A DNA stretch of 64,000 nt from assembly GCA_000016765.1 (NCBI GenBank), contig CP000699.1, forward strand, positions 2,604,001 through 2,668,000. The letters run 5' to 3'. The translations under genes and the position numbers were made by a program. Under the pieces are notes generated by a model that saw nothing but the letters and a program-made list of their open reading frames with translations, did not search any database and had not been told where the DNA came from. Shown piece after piece: positions 52,665-62,056 of this stretch (its first letter is position 1; every line of letters starts with the position of its first letter). Origin of the DNA: Rhizorhabdus wittichii RW1 (lineage in GTDB: Bacteria > Pseudomonadota > Alphaproteobacteria > Sphingomonadales > Sphingomonadaceae).

Positions 52665-54011
52665 GTGACGACCAAGAAGAAGCTGCTCATCGCCCTGCCC
52701 ATCGTCCTGATCGTCGCGGCGGTGACGGCGCTCTACCTGCTGGCGACGCGCGAGCGGGCCGAGATCGCCTTCGCCAAGGTGACCGGCCCCACGCCCGAGC
52801 TCAGCGAGCCCCGCGAGACGCTGCTGCCGACCCTCGCCGTCGCCAAGGCGGTCGGCTGGAAGGCCGGCGAGAAGCCGGTCGCCGCGAAGGGGCTGTCGGT
52901 CGCGGCCTTCGCCGAGGGGCTGACCCATCCGCGCTGGATCTACGTCCTGCCCAATGGCGACGTGCTGGTCAGCGAGAGCAACTCGCCGCCGCGCGACGCG
53001 GACAACGGCGGCGGCGGGATCACCGGCTTCGTGATGAACCGGGCGATGGCGCGGGCGGGGGCCGGCGTCGCCTCCCCCAACCGCATCATCCTGCTGCGCG
53101 ACGCCGACGGCGACGGCAAGGCCGAGCTCAAGACGGTGCTGATCGCCGGGCTCAACTCGCCGAGCGGCATGGCCTGGGCCGACGGCCAGCTCTACATCGG
53201 CAACACCGACGCGGTCGTCCGCGTGCCCTTCACCCCGGGCCAGACCAGGATCGACGCCAAGCCGGTCGTCGTCGCGCGGCTGCCGGGCGGCTACAATCAT
53301 TGGGCCCGCAACCTGCTGCTCGCGCCCGATGGCAAGTCGCTCTACGTCGCGGTCGGATCGGCCTCCAACATCGGCGAGCGCGGCATGGACCTGGAGGCGA
53401 AGCGCGCCGCGATCCTCCAGGTCGCGCTGCCCTCGGGCAAGGACCGGGTCTTCGCCTATGGCCTGCGCAACCCGAACGGCATGGCCTATGAGCCGACCAC
53501 CGGCGACCTGTGGACCGTCGTCAACGAACGCGACATGCTCGGGTCGGACATGGTCCCCGACTATCTGACCGAGGTGCAGCTCGGCGGCTTCTACGGCTGG
53601 CCCTGGTATTATTGGGGCGGCGCCGTCGACAAGCGCGTGCCGGAGCCGGAGGACGACCTCCAATCCTATGTGATCCGCCCCGATTATGCGCTCGGCCCGC
53701 ACGTCGCCGCGCTCGGGCTGACCTTCGCCGAGGGCGCGATCCTCGGCCCCGACTATGCCAGCGGCGCCTTCATCGCCGAGCATGGCTCGTGGAACCGCCG
53801 CCCGCTCTCGGGCTACAAGCTGGTGTTCGTGCCGTTCGCGCAGGGCAAGCCGATGGGCAAGCCGCGCGACATGCTGACCGGATTCCTCTCCCCGACCGGT
53901 GAGGCGCGCGGCCGCCCGGTCGCGGTGGCGATCGGCAAGCGCGGCGGGCTGATGATCACCGACGACGTCGGCGGCAAGGTCTGGCGGGTGACGGCGGCGC
54001 CAGCGAAGTAG
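52665..54011 (+). CDS. PQQ-dependent-type sugar (sorbosone/glucose) dehydrogenase-like protein
   Basis: 448 residues with a GTG start and a good SD (GGAGAGG). A membrane anchor (LLIALPIVLIVAAVTALYLL, ~6-25) precedes a six-bladed beta-propeller with LTHPRWIYVLPNGDVLVSES, GYNHWARNLLLAPDGKSLYV, AYGLRNPNGMAYEP and GAFIAEHGSWNR. This is the soluble aldose/sorbosone dehydrogenase fold. No c-type heme motif is visible. Periplasmic oxidation of a sugar is inferred. Confidence 0.87.
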   Translation: MTTKKKLLIALPIVLIVAAVTALYLLATRERAEIAFAKVTGPTPELSEPRETLLPTLAVAKAVGWKAGEKPVAAKGLSVAAFAEGLTHPRWIYVLPNGDVLVSESNSPPRDADNGGGGITGFVMNRAMARAGAGVASPNRIILLRDADGDGKAELKTVLIAGLNSPSGMAWADGQLYIGNTDAVVRVPFTPGQTRIDAKPVVVARLPGGYNHWARNLLLAPDGKSLYVAVGSASNIGERGMDLEAKRAAILQVALPSGKDRVFAYGLRNPNGMAYEPTTGDLWTVVNERDMLGSDMVPDYLTEVQLGGFYGWPWYYWGGAVDKRVPEPEDDLQSYVIRPDYALGPHVAALGLTFAEGAILGPDYASGAFIAEHGSWNRRPLSGYKLVFVPFAQGKPMGKPRDMLTGFLSPTGEARGRPVAVAIGKRGGLMITDDVGGKVWRVTAAPAK

Positions 54012-54058
54012 GAACGCCGCCCCCCGACGAAACCCGGCAGATATCGCCTTTTTCTTCC

Positions 54059-54088
54059 CGTCATTCCCGCGAAAGCGGGAATCCATGG
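54059..54088. repeat. REP-like unit, family A (single)
   Basis: CGTCATTCCCGCGAAAGCGG continuing to ATCCATGG; unpaired, unlike the other two family A loci. It lies between the convergent dehydrogenase and bpt genes. Confidence 0.8.
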
Positions 54089-54118
54089 ACGGGGCTGGCT
54101 TTCGCCGGCCTCAACCGA

Positions 54119-54919
54119 TCAGATGAGCTGGCCGAGCTTCGACGGCGCGGGGAAGCCGGCGCCGGTTCCTTCGGCCGGGAGCGGCGGCGCCTCGAAGCGG
54201 TGCCAGCCGCCCGCCGACAGCCGTTCGAGCGGCTGGAAGCGGGTCTTGTACTGCATCCGCGCCGAGCCCTCGACCCAATAGCCGAGATAGACATAGGGCA
54301 GGCCGCCTTCGGCCGCGCGGCGGATATGTTCGAGGATGATGAAGGTGCCGAGGCCGGGGCGCGAATCATCCTCGGTCTCGAAGAAGCTGTAGACCATCGA
54401 CACCCCGTCCGACTGGGTGTCGGTCAGGCAGGCGCCGACCAGCTTGCCCGGCCGGCCGTTCGTCGCGGGCTCGCGATATTCGACGACATGGGTCTTGACC
54501 GGGGTCTGCTCGACCATGTCGGCGAAGTCGAGCTCGTCCATCTGCGCCATGCCGCCGCCCGGATGGCGGGCCTTGAGGTAGCGGCGCAGCAGCGCGAACT
54601 GTTCCTCGGTGGTCCAGGGCTTGCACACGCTGATGTCGAGATCGGCATGGCGGCGGATCAGCTTGCGCTGGCTGGCATTGGGCCGGAATTCATTGGCGAC
54701 GACGCGGACCGAGACGCAGGCCTGGCAATCGACGCAGGTCGGGCGATAGGCGACGCCCTGGCTGCGGCGGAAGCCGATCCGGCCGAGCGCGTCGTTGAGC
54801 TCGGCGGCGTTGGGACCCGACAATTCGGTGAACACCTTCCGCTCGGTGCGACCCGCCAGATAAGGGCACGGGCCGGGAGTCGTCACGAAGAAGCGCGGAA
54901 ATCGGAACTGCGCCGTCAT
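54119..54919 (-). CDS. bpt: Bpt-type leucyl/arginyl-tRNA-protein transferase
   Basis: 266 residues. N-terminal [16 protein letters not shown], the Cys cluster [15 protein letters not shown] and the [12 protein letters not shown] region identify the ATE/Bpt family; the C-terminal DLVGACLTD-like strand and [14 protein letters not shown] complete the GNAT-like domain. It adds a destabilising residue (Leu) to proteins with N-terminal Asp/Glu in the bacterial N-end rule pathway. Transcribed in the same direction as ilvA, but separated by a terminator and palindromic element. Confidence 0.94.
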   Translation of the reverse strand: MTAQFRFPRFFVTTPGPCPYLAGRTERKVFTELSGPNAAELNDALGRIGFRRSQGVAYRPTCVDCQACVSVRVVANEFRPNASQRKLIRRHADLDISVCKPWTTEEQFALLRRYLKARHPGGGMAQMDELDFADMVEQTPVKTHVVEYREPATNGRPGKLVGACLTDTQSDGVSMVYSFFETEDDSRPGLGTFIILEHIRRAAEGGLPYVYLGYWVEGSARMQYKTRFQPLERLSAGGWHRFEAPPLPAEGTGAGFPAPSKLGQLI

Positions 54920-55023
54920 TCGAAAGCCTGCCCCATGAAGTTGCCGAACCCACCGGTCCCATGACTATGCCTACGCATGAACGTCATGAAAAGAGCATTA
55001 ACCTTGAATCTTTTGTCGGCGCC

Positions 55024-55237
55024 TTGTTTGGCCTCAGGCGCCGGCGCGGACATCCGTCCGCTTGGCTATCCTCGCATAAGCTCGGACGCGCGTTCGCGCT
55101 TGCGGAGCCCTGTCGGGCTCCGACGATCAGCCCAGCGTCGGGATGCGCCAGCATCCCGCAAGGCCGAACGGCCGCCCGAGCTTATGCGAGGATAGCCAAG
55201 GTCGCGGATGCGACCGCCGGCGCTTGAGGCCAAACAA
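55024..55237. repeat. Long palindromic element, copy 2 (~214 bp)
   Basis: Ends TTGTTTGGCCTCAGGCGCCG (left) and CGGCGCTTGAGGCCAAACAA (right) are inverted with one mismatch. The internal pair CTTGGCTATCCTCGCATAAG / CTTATGCGAGGATAGCCAAG and the GGAGCCC-TGTC-GGGCTCC hairpin are shared with copy 1 at 29569-29797. On the minus strand it follows directly on the ilvA terminator. The 54920-55257 spacer contains essentially this element plus the bpt leader (54920-55023). Confidence 0.9.
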
Positions 55238-55241
55238 ACAA

Positions 55242-55275
55242 ACCGTGGAAGCCGGCTTCAGCCGGCTTCCACGGT
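55242..55275 (-). terminator. Intrinsic terminator overlapping the ilvA stop codon
   Basis: Perfect 15-bp stem (55242-55256 / 55261-55275) with the ilvA TGA in the loop (55258-55260), then TTGTTTGTTT on the minus strand, which merges into the palindromic element. Confidence 0.9.
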
Positions 55276-56505
55276 CTTCACTTCATAGCCTTCGTGGTTC
55301 AGCGCCTTGAGCAGCCGTTCGAGATGCGCGGCGTCGCGGGTCTCGCATTCGATCTCGGCGATCAGGCCCTTGGCGGGCAGCGTCGTGAACACGCGCTGGT
55401 GATAGACCTCGACGATGTTGACCTGCTGCTCGTCGAACACGCGGGCGACGTGGAACAGCGCGCCCGGCCGGTCCTGCAACCGGATGCTGAGGCGGGCGAG
55501 CCGGCCCGAGCGGGCGAGGTCGCGCAACAGCACGTTGGCGAGCAGCCGGGTGTCGATGTTGCCGCCGGTCAGGATGATGCCGACATTGCGGCCGCGCACC
55601 AGCTTGGGATGGGCGAGCAGCGCGGCGAGGCCCGCCGCGCCGGCGCCCTCGACCACGGTCTTCTCGATCTGGAGCAGCGTCGAGACCGCGGTCTCCAGCT
55701 CGCGCTCGGCGACCAGCACGATGTCGTCGACCAGCGAGCGGACGATCCCCGAGGTGACCGTCCCCGGCTGCTTGACCGCGATGCCCTCCGCCAGCGTGTC
55801 GCCGTCGCAGGGCAGGATCAGCCCCTTCATCTTGGCGTACATCGACGGATAGAGCTCGGCCTGGACGCCGATCACGCGCTTGGGGCTCGCCGCCGCGCGC
55901 GCGACCACCGCCGATCCCGAGATCAGCCCGCCGCCGCCGATCGGCACGACCAGCGTGTCGATCTCCGGCGCGTCCTCGAGCATTTCGAGCGCGACCGTGC
56001 CCTGGCCCGCGATCACGTCGGGATCGTCGAACGGATGGACGAAGGTCAGCCCCTCGCGCTGTTCGAGCTGCCGGGCGGTTTCATAGGCGTCGTCGAAGCG
56101 CTCGCCCGCCATGATGACGCGGGCGCCATGGCCCTCGGTCTGCTGGACCTTCACCGTCGGGGTCGGCTTCGGCATGACGATGGTGACCGGGATGCCGAGC
56201 CGCGCGCCATGATAGGCGAGGCCCTGCGCATGGTTGCCGGCCGACGCGGCGATCACGCCGCGCTCCTTCTGCTCGTCGGTGAGCTGGAGCAGCTTGTTGA
56301 GCGCGCCGCGCTCCTTGTACGCGGCGGTGAACTGGAGATTCTCGAACTTCAGCCAGACATTGGCGCCGGTAATGTTGCTGAGCGTGCGGCTCTTCAGGAC
56401 GGGGGTACGCACGATCGACGAGGAAATCCGCGCATGGGCCGCACGGACATCATCGATCGTCACGGGGACGCCATCGGCGTCGTTCTGGATCTGCACGCTT
56501 GCCAT
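55258..56505 (-). CDS. ilvA: Threonine ammonia-lyase (biosynthetic, ACT-domain)
   Basis: 415 residues. PLP Lys is in FTAAYKERGALNKL; the GGGGLISG phosphate loop and SAGNHAQGLAYHG are intact. The C-terminus has one ACT-like domain (RLSIRLQDRPGALFHVARVF, ~330-415). It makes 2-oxobutanoate for isoleucine synthesis, with feedback by isoleucine likely through the ACT domain. Its terminator overlaps the stop. Confidence 0.94.
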   Translation of the reverse strand: MASVQIQNDADGVPVTIDDVRAAHARISSSIVRTPVLKSRTLSNITGANVWLKFENLQFTAAYKERGALNKLLQLTDEQKERGVIAASAGNHAQGLAYHGARLGIPVTIVMPKPTPTVKVQQTEGHGARVIMAGERFDDAYETARQLEQREGLTFVHPFDDPDVIAGQGTVALEMLEDAPEIDTLVVPIGGGGLISGSAVVARAAASPKRVIGVQAELYPSMYAKMKGLILPCDGDTLAEGIAVKQPGTVTSGIVRSLVDDIVLVAERELETAVSTLLQIEKTVVEGAGAAGLAALLAHPKLVRGRNVGIILTGGNIDTRLLANVLLRDLARSGRLARLSIRLQDRPGALFHVARVFDEQQVNIVEVYHQRVFTTLPAKGLIAEIECETRDAAHLERLLKALNHEGYEVKTVEAG

Positions 56506-56576
56506 AGTGGGCGCGCCATAGCCGATTCATCGGCAGACTCCTAGCGTCCCGGGAAATTCCATCTTATGCGGTGGCC

Positions 56577-57446
56577 ATGGCAAAGGTGACCTTTCTGGGG
56601 CTGGGCGCGATGGGCGCCCCCATCGCACGACATCTGGCCGAAGCCGGCCACGACGTCACCGTCTACAACCGCACCCGCGCGAAGGCGGAGGCCTGGGTCG
56701 AGCGGCACGGCGGGCGCTGGGCGCCGACCCCCGCCGCCGCCGCCGAGGACGCCGATGCGGTGCTGAGCTGCGTCGGCGCCGACGGCGACCTGGAGGCGGT
56801 GACGCTGCGCAAGGACGGCTGCTTCGCGGCGATGAAGAAGGGCGCGCTCTACGTCGACCACACCACCGCTTCCGCCAAGATCGCCCGCCAGCTCGCGGTC
56901 GAAGGGCGCGATCGCGGCCTGCTGGTCGTCGACGCGCCGGTCTCGGGCGGCCAGTCCGGCGCCGAGGCGGGGACGCTGTCGATCATGTGCGGCGGCTCCG
57001 ACAAGGCGATGGAGGCCGCGACCCCGCTGATGCAGGCCTATTCGTCGCGGATCGTCCATATCGGCGGCCCCGGCGCGGGGCAGACCACCAAGATGGTCAA
57101 CCAGATCTGCATCGCCGGCGCGATGCAGAGCGCGGCCGAGGCGCTGCGCTTCGCCCAGAACGCCGACCTCGACCTCGACCGGGTGTTCGAGGCTGTGTCG
57201 GGCGGCGCGGCGGCGAGCTGGTATCTGCTCAACCGCTGGAAGACGATGGCGGAGGACAGCTTCGACTTCGGCTTCGCGGTCGACTGGATGCGCAAGGACC
57301 TCGGCATCGCGATCGAGGAGGCCCGCGCCAACGGCGCCGCGCTCCCCTTCGCGGCGCTCGCCGACCAGTTCTACGCCGACGCCCAGGCGCTCGGCTGCGG
57401 CCGCGAGGACATCTCCTCGGTGGTGAAGCGGCTGCCCAAGGGATGA
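56577..57446 (+). CDS. Beta-hydroxyacid dehydrogenase (3-hydroxyisobutyrate dehydrogenase family)
   Basis: 289 residues from ATG 56577. NAD(P)-binding FLGLGAMGAPIARHLAEAGH, substrate-binding DAPVSGGQSGAEAGTL and catalytic Lys in GAGQTTKMVNQICIAG are all present. The family oxidises or reduces 3-hydroxy acids (3-hydroxyisobutyrate, tartronate semialdehyde). Which substrate is used cannot be told here. A family C repeat follows. Confidence 0.9.
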   Translation: MAKVTFLGLGAMGAPIARHLAEAGHDVTVYNRTRAKAEAWVERHGGRWAPTPAAAAEDADAVLSCVGADGDLEAVTLRKDGCFAAMKKGALYVDHTTASAKIARQLAVEGRDRGLLVVDAPVSGGQSGAEAGTLSIMCGGSDKAMEAATPLMQAYSSRIVHIGGPGAGQTTKMVNQICIAGAMQSAAEALRFAQNADLDLDRVFEAVSGGAAASWYLLNRWKTMAEDSFDFGFAVDWMRKDLGIAIEEARANGAALPFAALADQFYADAQALGCGREDISSVVKRLPKG

Positions 57447-57472
57447 TCCGCCGCCTCTCGCCCATGGCTTTT

Positions 57473-57569
57473 CGTCATGCTGAACTTGATTCATCATCCA
57501 GAGCCGCAACGACGCGCCCCTTGCTCCGACGTTGCGTTTCTGGATCCCGGATCAAGTCCGGGATGACGA
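57473..57569. repeat. REP-like repeat family C (inverted pair)
   Basis: Left arm CGTCATGCTGAACTTGATTC (57473 on) and right arm CTGGATCCCGGATCAAGTCC (57540 on) ending in GGGATGACGA. This is the repeat known for WIPDQVRDD-type spurious peptides: an in-frame extension upstream of the amidohydrolase reads MRFWIPDQVRDDDAV. Confidence 0.8.
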
Positions 57570-57576
57570 TGCCGTC

Positions 57577-59274
57577 ATGACGAGCGGTCTCGTTTCTCGA
57601 ACCAGGCGGGTCAGAAGTTTCGCCCTCGCGCTCGCCCTCCTCGCCTCGCCCGCCCTCGCCGACGGCCTGATCGACAACGCCAACGGCTACACCTTCGACG
57701 GCAAGGGCCAGCTCGTCCGCTTCAACGCGCTGCTGATCGACGACCAGGGCAAGGTCGCCCGGCTGCTCGACCGCGACGACAAGCGGCCCGAGAAGCTCGA
57801 CTTCCGGCTCGACGCGAAGGGGCGCACCGTCGTCCCCGGCCTGATCGACGCGCACGGCCATGTCATGGCGCTGGGCGAGGCGGCGCTGTCGCTCGACCTG
57901 TCGGGGACGAACAGCCTCGCCGAGGCGCAGGCGGCGCTGCGCGCCTATGCCGCCGACCGCCCGACCCCGCCCTGGATTCGCGGGCGCGGCTGGAACCAGG
58001 AGCGCTGGGGGCTCGGCCGCTTCCCGACGGCGGCCGACATCGACGCGATCACGCCGGGCCGGCCGGTGGTGCTCGACCGGGTCGACGGCCATGCGCTGCT
58101 CGCCAACAGCGCCGCAATGGCGGCGGCCGGGATCACCGCCGCGACCAAGGACCCGGCCGGCGGCCGGATCGAGCGCGACGCCAGGGGCAAGCCGACCGGC
58201 GTGTTCGTCGACGCCGCGCAGGACCTGATCCGCAAGGCGGTGCCGCCGATGTTGCCGCGCGACCGCGACGCCGCGCTCGCCAAGGCGCAGGAGATATTGC
58301 TCGGCTTCGGGATCACCGCGATCGCCGACATGGGCACGTCGGGCGACGACTGGCTGGTGATGCGCCGCGCCGGCGACGCCGGGCGGCTGCGGGTGCGGAT
58401 CATCTCCTATGCCGGGGGCATCCCGACGCTGCTCGCCGTCGCCGGCACCGGGCCGACGCCGTGGCTCTATGACGGCCGGCTGCGGATGATCGGGGTCAAG
58501 CTCTACGACGACGGCGCGCTCGGCTCGCGCGGGGCGTGGCTGAAGGCGCCCTATGCCGACGCGCCCGGCCAGACCGGCCTGAGCTTCCTCGACGACACCA
58601 AGCTCCGCAACCTGATGAGCCGCGCCGCGATGGACGGCTTCCAGACCGCCGTCCATGCGATCGGCGACGCCGCCAACGCGCAGCTGCTCGACGCGATCGA
58701 CGAGCTCGCCGCGACCTATAAGGGCGACCGGCGCTGGCGGATCGAGCATGCCCAGATCGTCGACCCGGCCGACCTGCCGCGCTTCGCGAAGCATGGCATC
58801 GTCGCCTCGATGCAGCCCGTCCACCAGACCTCGGACCGGCTGATGGCCGAGGCGCGGCTGGGCCCGGCGCGGCTCGGCGGCGCCTATGCGTGGAAGGCGA
58901 TGCTCGACAACAAGGTGCCGCTCGCCTTCGGCTCCGACACGCCGGTCGAGAGTCCCAATCCCTTCCCCGCGCTCGCCGCGGCGGTGAGCCGACAGGACGC
59001 GGCGGGGCAGCCGCCCGGCGGCTGGCAACCGCAGCAGATCGTCAGCCTGGCCGAGGCGTTCCGCGCCTTCACCGCGACCGCCGCCTATGCCGGCTTCGCC
59101 GAGGACCGGATCGGCTCGCTGGCGCCGGGGCACATGGCCGATTTCCTGATCCTCGACCGCGACATCTTCACCGCCGGGATCGCCGACCTGCGCGCCGCCC
59201 GGCCGCTCGAGACCTGGATCGGCGGCAAGCGCGCCTGGACCGCCCCGCATGGCGGACAGACATCATCAAACTGA
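57577..59274 (+). CDS. Secreted YtcJ-like amidohydrolase (amidohydrolase family 3)
   Basis: 565 residues from ATG 57577; the longer frame from 57532 is repeat-derived. Signal peptide with SFALALALLASPALA, cleaved near residue 28. Metal-site motifs: PGLIDAHGHVMALG (HxH), AVHAIGDAANAQ, RIEHAQIVDP and FGSDTPVESPNPF (final Asp). It hydrolyses a C-N bond of an unidentified substrate in the periplasm. It is followed 61 bp later by the phosphatase gene in the same direction. Confidence 0.88.
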   Translation: MTSGLVSRTRRVRSFALALALLASPALADGLIDNANGYTFDGKGQLVRFNALLIDDQGKVARLLDRDDKRPEKLDFRLDAKGRTVVPGLIDAHGHVMALGEAALSLDLSGTNSLAEAQAALRAYAADRPTPPWIRGRGWNQERWGLGRFPTAADIDAITPGRPVVLDRVDGHALLANSAAMAAAGITAATKDPAGGRIERDARGKPTGVFVDAAQDLIRKAVPPMLPRDRDAALAKAQEILLGFGITAIADMGTSGDDWLVMRRAGDAGRLRVRIISYAGGIPTLLAVAGTGPTPWLYDGRLRMIGVKLYDDGALGSRGAWLKAPYADAPGQTGLSFLDDTKLRNLMSRAAMDGFQTAVHAIGDAANAQLLDAIDELAATYKGDRRWRIEHAQIVDPADLPRFAKHGIVASMQPVHQTSDRLMAEARLGPARLGGAYAWKAMLDNKVPLAFGSDTPVESPNPFPALAAAVSRQDAAGQPPGGWQPQQIVSLAEAFRAFTATAAYAGFAEDRIGSLAPGHMADFLILDRDIFTAGIADLRAARPLETWIGGKRAWTAPHGGQTSSN

Positions 59275-59335
59275 CATGGAGCACGGGCAACCCGCTTGTC
59301 CGACCGCTGCCTGTGCGGAACGATCGAATCAACGG

Positions 59336-60994
59336 ATGACCATGAAGACGCTTTTCCTCGCCGCCGCCCTGCTTGCCGCTCCCGCCGCCGCGCAGGCGGC
59401 GCCGCCGCCCAAGCCGAAGCTGATCCTCGCCATCTCGGTCGACCAGTTCTCCAGCGAGGTCTTCAACCGCTACCGCTCCAGCTACCGGGCGGGCCTCGCC
59501 ACCCTGTCGCGCGGGATCGCCTATCCGGTCGCCTATCACAGCCATGCCTCGACCGAGACCTGCCCCGGCCATTCGGTGATCCTGACCGGCCGCTTCCCCG
59601 CCGGCACCGGCATCGTCGCCAATAGCTGGATCGACCGGAAGACGGGCAAGTCGGTCTATTGCGTCTCGGTCCCCGGCCAGTCCGACCCCAAGGCGCGCGG
59701 GCCGCAGAACATCCGCGTCACCACGCTGGGCGACTGGATCAAGGCCGCCGAGCCCGGCGCGCGCAGCTTCGCCGTGTCGGGCAAGGACCGCGCCGCGATC
59801 GCCATGGCGGGCAAGACCGCCGACGCCGTCTACTGGTGGAACGACGGCGAGGGCTTCGGCACCTCCCCCTTCGCCGGTCCCGCGACCCCGGCAGTCACCG
59901 AGCCGGCCGCCGCGTTCGACGCGCCGCTGCTGAGCGGATGGAAGACGGCGCGGCCGACGCTGTGGCCGGCCCTGCCCAAGCGCTGCGCCGCGCTGCGCAA
60001 GCCGCACCGCTTCGGCCAGCTCGACGTCTCGGGCAATGTCCCGCCCGAGGCCGAGATCGAGGCGATGAAAGGCGACGACTATCTCGACGGCCGCGCCTTC
60101 CAGGCCGCGCTGCGCGCCTCGCCATTGTTCGATTCGCTGACCGTCGATTTCGCGACGCAACTGATCGCGCGCGAGAAGCTGGGCCACGGCCCGGCCACCG
60201 ACGTGCTGGCGGTCAGCCTGTCGGCGACCGACTATGTCGGCCATCGCTTCGGCAATGGCGGCGCCGAGATGTGCGCGCAGCAGGCCGCGCTCGACGCGAC
60301 GATCGGCCGGCTGATCAAGGCGGTCGAGGCCCAGAAGGTCCCGTTCGTCGTCGTCCTCACCGCCGACCATGGATCGACCGACGCCGCCGAGCGCCAGCAC
60401 GAACATGACGGCAAGGCGAGCCGGCTCGACGGCCGCGGCTTCGTCAAGCGGCTCAACGCCGCGGTGAAGACCGAGCTGGGCCTCGGCGCGGGCGACGACC
60501 CGCTGATCGGCGACGCCGACCAGCTCTATGTCCGCGCTGGCGACGATGCCGCGCTGGCGGAACGCATCCGCCTCGCGGCGCTCGCCTGGATCAAGCAGCA
60601 GCCCGAGGTGGTCGCGGCCTTCACCCAGGCCGATATCCAGGCGGCGACGGTGCCCGCCGGTACCCCGCCGGAGATGCTGACCCTGCCGCAGCGGATGCGG
60701 CTGAGCTTCGATCCCGAACGGTCGGGCGACATCCTGACGGTGTTCGCGGAGCGGACCAGCTTCGGCATGCCGACCAAGCCGGGCGACAGCGTCGCCGGCC
60801 ACGGCACGCCCTGGAACCACGACCGGCAGGTCCCGATCCTGTTCTGGTGGCCGGGCGCCCCCGCCGCGTCGCGCGACCAGCCCGCGCAGGTCGTCGACAT
60901 CGCCCCGACCCTGGCGGCGGTGGCGGGGATCAAGCCGCCGGTGCCGGTCGACGGCCGCTGCCTCGATCTCGGCGGCAACTGCCCGGCGCCGTGA
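59336..60994 (+). CDS. PafA/PhoK-type periplasmic alkaline phosphatase
   Basis: 552 residues from ATG 59336 (an ATG six bases downstream is equally possible). Signal peptide TLFLAAALLAAPAAAQA. Nucleophile Thr is in the STETCPGHSVILTGRFPAGT motif, and zinc-site residues occur in ISVDQFSSEVF, SLSATDYVGHRFG and TADHGSTDA. This matches the Sphingomonas PhoK/SPAP and PafA phosphatases, which use Thr and are not Pho-type Ser enzymes. It releases phosphate from organic phosphates outside the inner membrane. Confidence 0.92.
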   Translation: MTMKTLFLAAALLAAPAAAQAAPPPKPKLILAISVDQFSSEVFNRYRSSYRAGLATLSRGIAYPVAYHSHASTETCPGHSVILTGRFPAGTGIVANSWIDRKTGKSVYCVSVPGQSDPKARGPQNIRVTTLGDWIKAAEPGARSFAVSGKDRAAIAMAGKTADAVYWWNDGEGFGTSPFAGPATPAVTEPAAAFDAPLLSGWKTARPTLWPALPKRCAALRKPHRFGQLDVSGNVPPEAEIEAMKGDDYLDGRAFQAALRASPLFDSLTVDFATQLIAREKLGHGPATDVLAVSLSATDYVGHRFGNGGAEMCAQQAALDATIGRLIKAVEAQKVPFVVVLTADHGSTDAAERQHEHDGKASRLDGRGFVKRLNAAVKTELGLGAGDDPLIGDADQLYVRAGDDAALAERIRLAALAWIKQQPEVVAAFTQADIQAATVPAGTPPEMLTLPQRMRLSFDPERSGDILTVFAERTSFGMPTKPGDSVAGHGTPWNHDRQVPILFWWPGAPAASRDQPAQVVDIAPTLAAVAGIKPPVPVDGRCLDLGGNCPAP

Positions 60995-60997
60995 CGG

Positions 60998-62002
60998 TCA
61001 GCCGGCCAACCATTCCCTGAAGCGAATCGCATAGCCGTACAGCCGGCGCTTGACCCGCGCGGTGAAGGAGGGCGTCTCGGGCTTGATCGCCAGATAGGGA
61101 TCGATCCGCCCGCCCAGCATATTGCCCTCGACGGCCTTGGGCGATCCGCTCCAGTCGGCGATCAGGCTGGTCGGCCAGGCGGCGCTCGACACCTGCTGCG
61201 CGCGGTTGCGCACCACTTCCAGCCCGGCCGAGGGATTGCGGCGGCTTTCGGCCGCGACAGCGATCAGCGCGGCGTGGTTGTCCTTGTCGGCGCCCTGGAC
61301 GAAGATGTTGCGCTCGATCCGCCCGATCGCGCCCTCGGGCAGGTCGATCATATAGTTGGTGGCGCGTCCCTGGCTGTCGTCGAAGCTGCAATCGGCGATC
61401 AGGATGCGCGGCGACCGGCTCTTCACATAATGGCCGCCCTGCCCCTGCTCGAAGCGGCTGCGGCGGACCGTCACCGAACGGAAGGCACTGAGGTAGATCG
61501 AGTGCGCGCAGGCGAGGCCGCGGTCGCAGCGGCCGAGGCCGATGAAGGTCGACCGGTCGATGACGATGTCGCTGGCGGGATCGTCGCCGCCGCCGAGGAT
61601 GCCCTCCTCCGAATCGCGGAACAGGCTGTTGGCGACGGACAGCGGTCCCCGCTCGATGCGGATGCCGGCGCCGTTGCCGTCGGCGACGCGCAGGTTGCGG
61701 AACACCAGCCCGTCGACCACCGCGCCCCGCCCGCGCAGCACCAGCACCGCCTTGCCCTCGCAGATGCCCCCGTCGAAGATCGCGGTCAGCGGCCGTTCGG
61801 CGCGATAGGTGATCCGCCCCGCTATCTGCACCACGCAGTCGCCATAGCGGCCCGGCGCGATGCGGATCGTCGCAGTGCGATCACCGACCGCCGCGACCGC
61901 CCCGGCGAGGGTCGCGAACCCGGCGCCCGTCTCCTCGACGGTGAACGGCGCGGCCGGGAGCGGGGAGGCCAGGGCCAGCAGGAACGGGACGGCGAAACGC
62001 AT
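60998..62002 (-). CDS. Secreted right-handed beta-helix protein
   Basis: 334 residues with a signal peptide (AVPFLLALASPLPAA). The body has repeated beta-helix rungs (VVDGLVFRNLRVADGNGAGI, VANSLFRDSEEGILGGG, VIDRSTFIGLG, VRRSRFEQGQGGHYVKS, IADCSFDDSQG). This is the parallel beta-helix/pectate-lyase-like fold found in polysaccharide lyases, hydrolases and epimerases. No active-site signature is identified. It is convergent with the phosphatase gene (3 bp apart). Confidence 0.8.
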   Translation of the reverse strand: MRFAVPFLLALASPLPAAPFTVEETGAGFATLAGAVAAVGDRTATIRIAPGRYGDCVVQIAGRITYRAERPLTAIFDGGICEGKAVLVLRGRGAVVDGLVFRNLRVADGNGAGIRIERGPLSVANSLFRDSEEGILGGGDDPASDIVIDRSTFIGLGRCDRGLACAHSIYLSAFRSVTVRRSRFEQGQGGHYVKSRSPRILIADCSFDDSQGRATNYMIDLPEGAIGRIERNIFVQGADKDNHAALIAVAAESRRNPSAGLEVVRNRAQQVSSAAWPTSLIADWSGSPKAVEGNMLGGRIDPYLAIKPETPSFTARVKRRLYGYAIRFREWLAG

Positions 62003-62056
62003 CCGTCACCATAGACACGAAAAGCTGATGAAATCCCTATCGTCCGGAGACTTCGC

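Noticed and set aside
57532-57576. Longer start of the amidohydrolase (WIPDQVRDD peptide)
   Set aside because: Derived from REP-like family C; a signal peptide follows the ATG at 57577.
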